Origin: Pterobdella sp. o SKG-2022
Taxonomy: Eukaryota > Annelida > Clitellata > Hirudinida > Piscicolidae
Assembly (NCBI GenBank): GCA_964035795.1
Contig: OZ038321.1
Location: 26,019,307-26,083,306 of the forward strand
DNA length: 64,000 bases
Direction of reading: 5' to 3'
Shown: in pieces, positions 11,207-23,300 of the stretch
How positions within the stretch are numbered: the first letter of the stretch is position 1
How the letters are laid out: every line of letters begins with the position of its first letter
Notes under the pieces: model-generated
What the model was told of the DNA's origin: nothing
Databases searched by the model: none
What the model saw: only the letters and a program-made list of their open reading frames with translations
Position numbers and translations under genes: made by a program

Positions 11207-12309
11207 ATGATGATTTTCAAGTACAAAGAAGAAAATACGTTTGGTAATTTTTATATTTATTCTATTTTTCAGCTTTAATGGTCTCTATTGCGCATAAATG
11301 TTGAACTTAATAAAATAATAATTTCTTTTGGAACGTTTTACTTGAAAATTATTTTTAAAGAATCATAAGTACAATTTTTATGTTGTTAATTTGAGCCGTT
11401 TTTAGAAATTTGTTTTTAATAAAATTTTGATATCTCAGAGCATAGAAGAGATGAGGCACTAGCAATTATGCAGAAACACACTGATAGAATACCTGTGAGT
11501 ATATTGAAAAAATAATTTCATAATATTTCAAATTTACACATTTTCTGTTTACAGGTTATAATTGAGAGAATGCCAGGCTCATCAATCCCCATATTAGATA
11601 GGAGAAAGTTTTTGTTGCCCAGAGACATCTCTGTGGCTCAGTTCATTTGGATCATTCGAAAAAGAATCAAACTCGAGTCATCAAAGTCAATTTTCATCTT
11701 TGTCGGCAAACTTTTACCACAGTCTAGGTAGGTCGTATTCATTTTAAATTCATTATCATTCAATTATTTTGATTATAAAATTAGTTAGGTTCAGACATCA
11801 AGCCTATTTGTTTTTATAAATTAAATTAAGTAAAAGAATTGAGGTTTTTCTACAGCTACATAATATGTTGTGTTGTCAAAGCTGAAAATAATACTTTTCA
11901 AGTCAAATAATACATATTTGAACTTAAAAAACTGTTTAAAATTTTAAGATGACAAAGCTTTTCATAAGTATGAAAAACAGTCTTAATTGAACAAATTTCA
12001 TGAGTCTTACATAAGAAAACCATACATTCTCATGTGACTTTTTGAGTCAAACTCATCATTATCAGGTTCAATCTTCCTTAATGAAATTGAAATTTATAAA
12101 AATGAGTCAAGTATGGAAACACACATCATGTGAGATTGACTTATGTAAAGCTTTGGGACATCATAACAAACATTTATCAAGTGCTTATTATGAAAAGATT
12201 AAATATTGAAATATCCATTAGCGCCACAATGGGAGAAATTTACGAAGAAAACAAAGATGAAGATAATTACTTGTATGTAGCTTACAGTGGAGAGAATGTC
12301 TTTGGTTGA
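11207..12309 (+). CDS. atg8: Atg8 / GABARAP-LC3 family ubiquitin-like autophagy protein
   Basis: Four exons, 11207-11243, 11439-11494, 11555-11727 and 12222-12309, join in frame to 117 aa, the usual Atg8 length. Atg8 is conjugated to phosphatidylethanolamine on autophagosome membranes and recruits cargo through LIR motifs. Exon 1 is [12 protein letters not shown] (compare the family's MKFxYKEEHPF), exon 2 ends HTDRIP, exon 3 carries [27 protein letters not shown] and [10 protein letters not shown], and exon 4 carries [20 protein letters not shown]. The protein ends NVFG followed directly by TGA, so the conjugated Gly is already exposed. Donors are GTAATT, GTGAGT and GTAGGT; acceptors are CAG, CAG and TAG. 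A second Met follows the first. AATAAA lies 31 bases after the stop. This is the only intact, conjugation-competent copy in the cluster; GABARAP versus LC3 subgroup is not decided. Confidence 0.93.
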
Positions 12310-12339
12310 CATTGTAATATTGTTTGTTATTTTCAATGA

Positions 12340-12345
12340 AATAAA
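12340..12345 (+). promoter_or_regulatory. Polyadenylation signal AATAAA of the intact Atg8 gene
   Basis: Canonical AATAAA 31 bases after the Atg8 stop codon, followed by AT-rich then GT-containing sequence. Confidence 0.55.
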
Positions 12346-14150
12346 TTATTTAGAGATCTTCAGAGTCTTTGAAACATCTTACAATAACTAACTTATGAGA
12401 AAGTAAAAAGACAGTTCTTAATTGAGTTAAAACTTGATAAGTATCATTCTTTCATTAGCCATTAGCTAATGAGTTATAAAGATGTTTTAGTTATTGGAAA
12501 CTTTAGTTCAATTATGGCTTAACGTTTTTTTAAATTTTTCATAAGTTAGTCGCTGTAAGAAATTGAATGAATATATATATATAATTTGTAAATTAAAGTT
12601 TTCAAAATAACTACATTCTTCTAACAGTTACAAGTTTTTTAATCATGGTTCACTATCGATTGCTTGATTACTATTTTGACTATGACATCAATTGTAATCA
12701 CTTTCGGCTAACTACTCATGAGGGAGTTTAAAATTATGCGTTGATTTTTTATTTTATGTCGGTTTTTCCTTTAGGTTTTTTGGGTTTTTTTAATTTTTGA
12801 ATCTGGACTTTGACTTCATTGAACGTTTGAATAAAGTCACATTATAGTAACAGATTTTAGTTGAAATATACATTAATAAAATTTAACCTGAAAGTTGAAA
12901 ATATTTTCATTAGCTTGTTGGGCGTAACTTTATTACTAATAAGCAATAGTTTGATTTTGAGGTTTCAAAAAGGTACTTGAATGTCTCAAATACATTTCCA
13001 AACACGAACACTGATAATGTATGTTTAAGCTATATATTGGTAACCTTTTATAAGAATATGAGTTGGTAATTGTCAATAAATATGAAAAAACTTAACCTTA
13101 GCCTTCAAGCTTCTTTTATCAAGTTAAAAGAAACAAGAATCAATGGCTGATTTTAGTAGGATTTGAAAGACTCGATGCAGAGTTTTCTTATGAAACTGCC
13201 ACTCAACTTGCTTCCATCACCTGCATCAAAGCTACATATAATGGTTCCATCTAAGCACTTCTAATGAAAACTTATTTTGCAATCATGTTAACAAAATTAT
13301 ATCCTGCCATAATAAGAGAGTAAAACCACAAAGTTTTCTGGTTTTTTAATGATAAAAAAACTGCTTTTTTCAAATAAATTTTTTATTTCAGGCTGATAGT
13401 TAAGTGAAAGTGTACTAAGATGTAATTATATCCACTTCAATTTCCTTGCACAGGTCATGTTTGCTTGATAGTACTTCAACTTCATGTATCTTTTACTTAT
13501 CTTTTAATTTATCAATTACTCTCAATCTTACACAGATAATAAAAAGCTTTGCACAAGTTGAATAGATGTCATTATATAGTTAAAAGTCATTAATTATCTC
13601 TGATGTTTTTAATCTTTGTCTGATCATTCAATACATTAACTATTGCAGTAGTTAAAAGTTGATATGAAATTATAAAAGATTTTCATGGAATGTTTTTATT
13701 GATATTTTCATTTTTTCTAGAAAAATAAGAAACTTATCAAATAATCTTTTATTTGATGACACACATTCAAGTTTGACTGAGATGTAGATGGCATAAGTGA
13801 TTATAAACGTTTAACAATCATTTCAAATGATCATAATCACAAAAAAATCTTCTAAATTGATCCTAAAACAAGTTTTCTATTCAGTTTTGTGTTCTGACCC
13901 AATTTGCATAAATATTCATTTGATAAGCAAACCGTTTGGAAGGTTAAATCAATTCTACTTGAGACTTTGATGACGTTCAAGGTTTGTCTACAGTACAATT
14001 GGCCATCAAAGGATTTAGTTTAGTCTCCAAGTCCCCTTCTCAATAAGTTCGCATGTAACGGGATCTTGCGCGTCGTTTTTCATGTTATAATAGATATATA
14101 TGTATATTTATTTATGTAGACATATTATCTAGTATATCATATATAAAAGT
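12346..14150. other. Intergenic stretch between Atg8 and the DPP-like gene
   Basis: No gene model could be supported. Short frames with coding-like composition occur around 13152-13260 on both strands (plus: GFERLDAEFSYETATQLAS; minus: LDGTIICSFDAGDGSK) and around 13960-14090, but none has consistent splice partners or a family match. They may be relics of another gene. Confidence 0.4.
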
Positions 14151-14296
14151 AAGGACAACAAACACAAAGTATTTATTAAATGACACGAAGCTTTTCGTAA
14201 GGCTATCTTACATTATCAATAAATCACTTGATAATGTAAGCTAGCCTTACGAAAAGCTTCGTGTCATTTAATAAATACTTTGTGTTTGTTGTCCTT
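14151..14296. repeat. 146-bp near-perfect hairpin (foldback element)
   Basis: The left arm begins AAGGACAACAAACACAAAG and the right arm ends with its exact reverse complement. Arms of about 65 bases enclose a short centre with ATTATCAATAAATCACTTGATAAT. Each arm contains the palindrome-rich core CACGAAGCTTTTCGTAAG. It lies 3' of the DPP-like gene. Partial copies of the same core occur at about 5056, 8732, 9290, 26345, 30634 and 63562. This fits a non-autonomous foldback MITE family; no target-site duplication is obvious. Confidence 0.75.
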
Positions 14297-14732
14297 AATT
14301 TTAGCTTCAGGCTATTGTACTCCATATATCATATACTAAATAAGTATTTATATGTTGAAAAAGTGTAATTTTCTCATACTTAGGCTTTTTTCTTATTGGA
14401 GCATAGGCCACCAACAGTTTCCTATATTTAACTATAATTAGTTTTAATTCTAAGTTGTAGATTAAAATTAATAACATTTCACATATTTCCTGATGGATCT
14501 ATGTAAATTTTTAGATATAGTGAATGCGTTAGTATTGCTTGTGTAAGTATATATTTTGCTACCGTTTTAAAATTAAATGCATTGATAGAAGTTCTTAGAT
14601 TATATACTTCATGTTTGATCATAGAAAATCCAAAAGATGCCAAACTCTTGGAGTTGACGCAGCTATAATCATACTCGTCGCTTATTTAGCGCAGCAAGAC
14701 CCCGCGAGAAGGTTTCCTAGAGAGAAGGAACA

Positions 14733-17700
14733 TCAAACACAAAACTGTTTTATACGGAACTTTTCTTTCTTGACTGTTTTGTCTACAATCCACGTCTTAG
14801 TATCATGTTTCCAAAAGAATGTATAACAGTCTTGCGCAAGGAATTGAGTGGCAAAGTGCAATAGGTTTCGGTGTAAAGCCAATTTCTCGTTGTCCAAGTC
14901 AGAAAAGGTCTAAAAAAATCAATCAATCATTAATTCAATAAAAAATAAGATATATATATATATATATATATATACATAAGTACTGATGATAATAAAAGCG
15001 CGTAAAAACACTAAGTACCCTGTATCTGAGGATAATGTCGAAGTCTGCCAGGGAATCAAGCAGACCCATTGAACTGGCGTGTTTCACGTGGTCTGCAGCG
15101 TTTTTTAATGATGTTCCTTATCATTTAAATCAGTAATATTGAATATTAAAAATAGTTTTTATCATTTAATTAAACATTGTTTGGCATTTATTGTTTTTAG
15201 AAAATTTTTGGATCTTCCACTAAGCCAACACGAACCATCGTTCAGTCCTTGAACTAAAGCCAATTTTTTGTTCTTCAATAGACCTGTTTTTTCTATTAAG
15301 TTGTTCTTCTGCTCAATGAAATTTTCATAAAAATCAAAACTTATTAATGAAAACTTTGAATTAGTATTTGTTTATAAATGAATGAAGAGATCAATTATAT
15401 AAACAACTAACGAAGGACTTTTGATGCATCAAATCTTCATTAGAATTCGCATAATAACGTTCGTAAGTTGGGGCATCTTGAAACAAATAAGTAAAAATAG
15501 TCGAAACACCATTTACTCACACACTCAATTGAATTATAAGACTGAAAAAATAGTACAAAAGATAATAAAAATGTTCGTCTAAGTTTACCAAAATATTTAT
15601 TGCTTGCTGTCACTCCTCCAATCAAACCACAAGGATAGATGTCTGTCTCATTGGCTAGGGCGTGCAAAGCCAATAGCCCAGAATGACCCTAAACATGTTG
15701 AATGGAATAGTTAAGGATTTAAATAATCTGATAAAGTTCCGTTTTCCTTCAATATATGATATTTTATCATTAAGACTAAGCGTATGCTTAAACGTTCTGT
15801 AATTTTAATATGCGGTGCCTTCCATAAGATAATCGATCAATTTACTTTCTAAAAATCAAAAAGAACTAATAATGTGAAACAAGTTTCTTACCCATCCCCA
15901 AACCGCCACTTTGGCTGGGTCCACAAGGTCGAATTCCTTGAGGTGCAAGCCTACCAACTGCAGATCATCCACATCAACAAAGGTCATTTGATTGTGAATC
16001 CTGTGTTTGAACGTAACTCCTCTGCCTCCACTACCTGCAACATCTACTCTTGCGACCGCTACTTCTTCAAAACTTGCCATAAAAGTCTCCCAGCCCAGCT
16101 TGAACTTGTATGTAACTGATTGGGTTCCTGGTTCTCCGGAACTATAATTGAGAAAAAATGAGAAGTATATCAAAAGCTTTAAATACTGTATTGAAAGCTT
16201 TATGCTTTTTTTTTCTATTCAGTAAAAATCAATTTTATAGATAAAATTTTAAGAATGGAATTGTACCCCCACTAATTTTTTTCGTATACAAGCCCAATAA
16301 ACCTACGCTTGCAATAGCAGAGGAAACTTCTTACTTCCTTCTTCTTGAGGTAAGATAATTTCCACCCAAACTTCTGTGAATCATTGCCATTATATTTTCA
16401 TCATGAGTTATAACTATTTTTGATGTTTTAATGAATGGAAAACTCAAAAAGAAAAAAAAATTTCGAAAAATAAGTTATTGAGATGAGTTGAAATCTCTAA
16501 AATATTCCCATTAGAAGCATAATTTATTCTATAAAAATTTTTCCAAAAATTTTAAAAAGTAAGAAATGTACTTGTTTTTTCCCTTATAGAAATTTCTATG
16601 AATTTTCTCTCTGGCAAGATTTTATTAGAAAGAGCTGATTTTAAAATTCTGTTATCCTCCAAAACTTTGTCTGTAGAGTTTAGGTGTGAATTTAGCGCAT
16701 TGAATAACTCAATTAAACATCGCTAAGTTTTTTTATGGCAAGAATCTCTTTATTCAAGTAAGTACTGTTCCATTACTGAAAAACCATCTCATAAGATGAC
16801 TCAACAACCCTTTGCGACAAGAAGTTAATAGAACCCATATAAGACTCACTGTATGAACTGTTGGTGCTTCTCAGAACATAGTAAGGAACATCAGGACCTA
16901 GACAAGATTCGATGAAGTAATCAGTTGATTGACTGAACACCACCTCTACCCAATGGCATGTAGGAGTTTGCTCACAAGTGATACAACGAGATTTCTCAGT
17001 TTTCAAGTTCAACCTTGTGTGAGAGATTTTAATTCAAATTTCTATTTGGTGTTTTGTTGTTAAGAAAAAAATTTAAATAAATTAAAAATTAATATGGAAT
17101 TTTTTCAGTTACTTGAAAAGATGTCTTTTTTTTGGGTCTTTGTTAGTCGATATGTAATAGCTGTTAAAAAATTTTATTGATTAACAACTTTATGGAGTTT
17201 AATTATATTTAAAACGATAAAACGTACACTTCATGCTTTTTCTCATTATAAGCAGCAATAGAAAGGATCTCTTCATAGCCCTTCGTTAAAAACCTCACCG
17301 CATTCTCACGCATTTCCTTGAAAAATATTTTTTATGGAAAACTTTTTGAAACTTGTCAAAAAACAATTTTTATCTATAACTTGAACTCATTTCTTTACCA
17401 TAATCAACAAACCAACCTCTTTCGTAGCTGTTACCAGTGCCAAATGGTTCCAAAGAGTTGAGTCTTGCTGCTTCATAGGAAGAATTGTGAAAAAACTGTT
17501 TCTTTCTTCGGTGAAGACAATTTGAGGAAGGCTCTATACAATTGTTTACCATAATTAAACAAATTATAACATATATTGATTAAAAAATAATTCAACGTGT
17601 TTTAGTTTGAAATATAGCTTGGTTATGCTTTTGGATATGTTGTCGGATTTTAATTTTCCAATTCTCTAGTGTTAAATGTGCTTCAGAGACACCAATGGGT

Positions 17701-20700
17701 AATATTAAACATGAAACATTTTTTGCTATAAGGCTTGAAGAATCATAAGCAATGCAATACTTAAGCTTAAAAAACACACTTGAGAAATGCTTTTTCGATT
17801 AGATTGTGTTGTTTTTAGTTCATTTCTTATTGATACCTTTACTATTTCATAAGTTCGAACTTTATTTTAAATTTAAGCAATACCAACTTACTTCGACCCA
17901 TCCATTTGTAGATAGTTGTTGATGGATCTGTAAACAGAATCAACAACTATTGATTTGATTAAATATAAAACTCAAGCTTTCAAACCAGTACTGACGTTGT
18001 TAGGGACAGGATTATCAATGTTATACATAGTGGTGATGGATTGGTTTTGAGGTCTGTTCAACCACACCACCACTACATGGCGGGAGTCCTTCCAAAACAC
18101 TTGAGAAACGTAACATTCTCTGAAATACAAGTCGCAATTAATTGAATTGAAACTTGAAATTTTTTTGAATAAACGCTTTTTTTGAGTTATAAATTTGTAA
18201 AAAAACGTACTTTTTTTGAAATTCCACTGGTTTGGGAAGTACTTTGTGATTATTGTCATTAGAATTTACATTCAAAATTTTTACTTCAACTTCTGGAATT
18301 TTTCCTGGAGAGTTTGCCTGAAATTTGATAAAGTAACGTTTTATTAAATAATGAGTTGTGTCTGAAAATTTGATAAAGAAATATTCACTAATAATGATGT
18401 CCCATTGGTAAAATAGAAAAGATTGAAAAACACAATTGTGGGGAGCAAACACTTTGATATTGAAACGATAAACCACGAAGTTTTTCATGAGAAAACTTCA
18501 CATAATCAAATGAAACGTGTAAAATTATAAAAACATTTTTAAAATGTTAAAATCTTACTAAAAAAATACTTTAAATATGCATGAAACTGAGGAACAAACT
18601 TTAGGGAAGGGAAAAGAAACTAAATCTTCTTGTTTTCCGGTGTACTTTTTTTGAAAAAAGAACTTATCCACTTGGCTACTGTTAAGGGACAAGTACACCA
18701 AATGCTTAGAGTTAGGAGACCACCAGAACAGATTTGTTCGCTTCAGAACCTCTGTTTCGATAATGTTTCGTACTGATTTGATATTTAATTTATCATTTTT
18801 ATAGTTTTTTTTTAAATTGAGATTTAATGGCATTTTCTCAATAAAAATCCAGCGTTTAATTCTATGATGAATATTGATGAGAACATGCAAGTTTTGAGGT
18901 TTCTCTTCTGAATTTCTTGTCGAATGATTTATGATAAAGTTGAACTTATTCAAAATTTTGTTTTTAAAACGATAAATATATCTGAAATTTGCTTTATTTA
19001 TTCAAAAAAAATAAAAATAAAAAAATTTTTTAGTTTCAAAATACATGAGTTGTTTTACAATTCTTTTTCATTTACTTCAATTTAAAACTTATTTGAGATT
19101 ACCCCTCAAAACCACCAAACTTAAAACCCTGTGTTTCGAGAAATTTAAGTGAAGTATATTTTTATAATTTACACCTATTATCAAAAATTTACTCGAAACA
19201 ATTAAAAAAATAGCCGAAAAGTAATATTGCATACTTTCATAAGTCCAATCAGCCAATCCATTATAAACCTCTTTTTCTGCACTACCACTCATGGTCACCT
19301 GCACTGGTTTGTGTTGGGGTCCTCTTTTTATGTACAGGTTGTTTTTGTACAAAAACGCCTTCAAGAAAGATTTGAAAATCGTTTAAGTTGTCGAATCTAT
19401 GCATTGAAATTTTAGTTATTTGAACTTTTTGAACTAATTATGAAGTTTTGAACCTAAGAGTAAAATTTTATTTATTTGAGATTGCTGATTAAATGGAAAT
19501 TTTTGATTCTATTCAATAATTTTTCAGTTATTTGAGATTTTAAACTGAATACTAACAATGGAGTTAGACGATGGTGCCAATTGTGCATATTGGAGCTCCA
19601 AGCCATTCTTTCCATCTTCGTTTAGTTCTTGACCCAAGTAATGAATTTGGCTGTTTTTAAGCATCATTAAATGTGAGTAGGCAAGATTGAAATGAATATT
19701 CAGCATTGGAACTGTTTTCAAAGTTAATTGAATATTCAATATGAAAAACACTATTTAAAAAGTTTAAGGTTCACAAAAATAAAATTCCGTAAAATTTAAT
19801 ATACATGGAAAACAGTCATTATTAACTTTGAAAATGAACCAAATAAAACATGCTTTTCAACCATTTCTTAAAATTCACTATAGTATTATTAAAAACTTGA
19901 TTTTCATTCAAATTTAAAAAGGTTAACCCTCTTACCTAACACCGGGTTTAAATTTTCTATCGTAAAGAACGTATTTGGCAGTGAAAGAATACTTCCAAAC
20001 CTGCAAGTTTCAATATCAATAGCATGTTATAACATTATTTCTGCTTTGAAAATATTTTTTTATCCATAAACCTTTTAGTATTTTTCAAAGACATTGTATG
20101 TGTTTAATATTGTATAGTGTTTTATATATATTATGTGGTATTGCATGGTTTTTTATTCTTTATAGAGAAGAAATTTTAGACACATTTATTGTTTCCTTGA
20201 AGCTGAATATTCCGATAAGTACAATCTTATTCTAATTCATCGTCTTATGAACTTTATTGCTGTACTTATCAAAAATTTTAGTTTTGTTAAAATACTAAAC
20301 GTATCTAAACTTTCCTCATTATGAGAAATTAAAAATCGAGAAAATTTGAATAAAAGACATACATGAGATGGCTCTAAAGAATTAAATATTATTTTATAAT
20401 TCAGAAGTAGTTGAAACTTCTCACTTTCTTAGGGTGGCTTTCAAGAAGAATGTACCTCAGATCGTGGGAAGATGTGTAGGTATGGACTTTATGCTCGCTC
20501 TGGAAGTTTCATATATGAGCACTTCAGTTTAGTTTGTATCACATTGAAGCTTGATAAAATGGAGATAAAATGAATTTTTGAGTCTTTGTTTAATGCACGA
20601 AGCTTTTTCATAATTATAAAGGTATTATCGTCTGTTTTTTGAAAATGCAAATTTTAAAACGATTTTTCATGTAGTTTTTTGTGCAAAAATCTGATAATGA

Positions 20701-22326
20701 TGTTTTGTTAAGTCGAAAATTTTACTAATTGAGGAAAAACTTGAGTGATTTTTGTTTTTATACGATTAATGAAAGCTCTTCAAATCTAAATTAAATTCTA
20801 ATATTCAAATTTTAAAAAACCTAAAAACTCATTTTTTATTTGACATAATTACATTTGTGATATTCAACAACTCACAAAAATGGACGAATCAAGTATTTTG
20901 GCTGATGTTTTATCTGTGGCATTAAACAGAATCAAACTCTCCACATTGCTTGGCCGGTACAAAAACGTATCTGAATCTGTGATGATTTCATCATTATTAT
21001 GCTCTATAAAATTTAATGTGCTTTAATGTTAATTGGTGTTTACATGTCTCTTTTCTGTATAGTTTCAAATGCTTGCTACATATTTAACGTAGTGAAAAAC
21101 ACACTGTGGAACAAGTGCTTACTGACAAGCTTTGAAATATCTCTTATAAATAGCTTTAATTTTTCAATTATCTGACTTAAAGATTTCAATCGTTTTGATC
21201 ATCCCACCTGCAACCCACTCAGCCGATAAGCTTCTGATTTGGAAACTTGAGTTGAAAATATCTTCAAAGTCGAATCTTCTTCGATGATCTTTAGAGAAAA
21301 AGTGAATCAAGTCATTATAAAGATTGTTTTGAGTTACTAAATATTCCAATGATGTTATCAAGAATTATTTTGTACTGAAATTGATCAAAGTGATAAGCGA
21401 AAATGAAAAAACCAGTTGAATAAAATTGTGAAACTTAAGCTTTCAAACATCAAAGAGCAAACCAAAACTCGATGAATAACGAAAAATTCATTATTAGAAA
21501 GGATAGGTTTGAATGATTTTCCTGAATAACATATATCGTCATCAAGGTTGTTAGCACATCAAATAAAGAGTATGAAAAAATATTAATTTTAACTAACAGT
21601 GAAATTTCTAAATAAATAAAGAAGTTTCTAATAGTTCTGCTTTAAATATTTGAAGAAAACTTTGTTAATAACGTCAGTTTTATCACAAACACTAATGGTA
21701 AGCTTTTGAGTATGTTCTTAACTGGTTGAAACCGTGTAAAACTTAGTAAAAACTTTAGATTGAAAGGTTCTATACAAAAAAACAGCTGAAACAGGGAATA
21801 TTGGATTTACCTGAATTTCTAAAACCAATTGCTGTAAAATAAAATATTTTTGAATTCATTCAAAGATTAAATTTTAAAACTTGAAAATAGATGATTTTCT
21901 ATATACACCTATTTCTAGTTTATATAACGTCTACTAATTAAAACTCAAATACAAAGAATTTTTTAGCACATTTGTTGTTTCTAATCACCATGTGAACAGT
22001 ATTCACAAAGCATCGAACGCAACAAAAACAATGAAGTTGTAAAAATAACTCGTTTACCCATACAACCCCATCAAACCCTACACACCACTCATTTCGTTGT
22101 GTCTTCTAGCCAGTTGAATAGAGAGCCATATAGTGAAGGAGATGAGTCCCAGGATGAGAACCACTAGAAGCCAGTATAAGTAACATAGCATGTTTGACTT
22201 AATATTCTTGCCATCATCGTCGTCGTTACCACTCTCTTTCTTTCCTGCCGCTATAGCCACAGCTTCTTTCACCGTCTGAGACATCGGCATGGGTTGGTTT
22301 GAGCTGTTCAGTGGGGGTTTGGGCAT
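14733..22326 (-). CDS. Catalytically inactive DPP4-family type II membrane protein (DPP6/DPP10-like)
   Basis: Twenty-two exons join in frame to 827 aa. Minus-strand exons: 22086-22326, 21208-21288, 20876-20970, 20425-20499, 19936-20000, 19557-19650, 19235-19358, 18600-18751, 18211-18317, 17996-18119, 17892-17927, 17417-17533, 17228-17316, 16850-17013, 16572-16670, 16307-16373, 15892-16141, 15589-15688, 15412-15476, 15221-15308, 15019-15092, 14733-14909. A cytosolic tail of about 45 residues with an acidic patch precedes one membrane segment (46-70). Then come the beta-propeller (VYNGLADWTYE, FWWSPNSKHLVYLS, LSTNGWVE) and the alpha/beta-hydrolase domain (KKFPLLL, DVAGSGGRG, VAVWGW). The nucleophile Ser of GWSYGG is Gly661 (WGWGHSG) and the catalytic His of DEDH is Asn776 (DLDNE); only Asp739 remains. 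The paired Glu of the propeller is reduced to one. DPP6 and DPP10 lost activity similarly and act as Kv4 channel auxiliary subunits; that role here is inferred. Confidence 0.9.
14950..14974. repeat. (TA)n microsatellite
   Basis: About 12 TA units in the last intron of the DPP-like gene. Confidence 0.9.
21050..21126 (-). repeat. Decayed SINE body fragment
   Basis: Contains GCTTGCTACATATTTAACGT and AACACACTGTGGAACAAGTG, which align with the body of the SINE at 38983-39163. It lies within intron 2 of the DPP-like gene. The tRNA-like head is not recognisable. Confidence 0.55.
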
Positions 22327-23219
22327 GAGTTATTGATGTTGGTATTGAAAACTGTTGGGCTGGAATTTATCGAATTGAGAATTAGATATTAATTTTGTGG
22401 TTTTTTTTTGTATGTATTATATGAAAAGATTTTAGATAACTAGTTTTCATGCAAAAGTACTCGAAAGATTCAATATGTATGGTGGATGGAAACTATTATA
22501 CAAGTTTTGATGTTTATACAAACACTTTTGAAAGGTTATGGAAGCTAGTAGAGCAAAAAAAGTTTTCACAAGAAAAGCATTAATTTAAAAAAAATAGCAA
22601 ATGAAACTTATAAAATAGTTTGAAGATACTGACAGACCCAACTGAAGAACAAAAAACAAAAACCTGAGATGTCAACGAGTGTTTATCTCAAAAAAAAGAA
22701 CGATGAGTTTGATTATGTTTGAGGGTTCAAGCATCAGAAAAATGATTCTGAGATGGGATATCAGAAGTACTTACATACAGTGAGGCGATTAAGACAGAAA
22801 GGGTAAAAAATAAATACAAATCACAAAATAGTTTTGACAGCGTTATCTATGAAGGATTTTAATTAAAAGATGATATGGGAAGATGGTTAGAAAACCCTCA
22901 AAAGAAGGCTTAGCAGCTTGGAAAGAACTGATGAGATGCTGCAGGTACTTGGGGCTGCAAGAAAATTGTGAGTCTGTTTCAAGGAGTTGAGTTGGAGGTT
23001 TGCAAGGCTTGCCAAATGCAATGATGAAAATGGACTTTCGAAGTTACTTTTTAGAGACATCTTAAATTTACTTATGAATAATAATTGAGAATTTTTTTAC
23101 GTCGATTTATGGAAGAATTTTAGTAAATTTATTGAGCAAAATAAATAGCTATAATTTTCGATAAGTTCAGCCTTATCATAAAAAATTATAAGTTGAAAAG
23201 TCTTTGATGTATTGTCCAT

Positions 23220-23300
23220 TATTGCTCAGCATTGTTAATAATTCATTTCTATGGCGCCCAGTTTGCAAACGAGGTTCGCAACAAAAGCGTCTTTACCATC
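23220..23300 (+). repeat. Interspersed repeat family 2, copy 2
   Basis: ATGGCGCCCAGTTTGCAAAC then GAGGTTCGCAACAAAAGCG, the same order of blocks as at 9819-9890. Confidence 0.5.

Noticed and set aside
12644..12733. Plus-strand frame beginning MVHYRLLDYYF, faintly like a sigma-class GST N-terminus
   Set aside because: The residues after the first ten do not follow the GST pattern, the frame stops after 29 codons and no further GST exons were found.
13152..14090. Short coding-like frames on both strands between Atg8 and the DPP-like gene
   Set aside because: No consistent splice phases, no family match, and open frames on both strands at the same place argue for chance.
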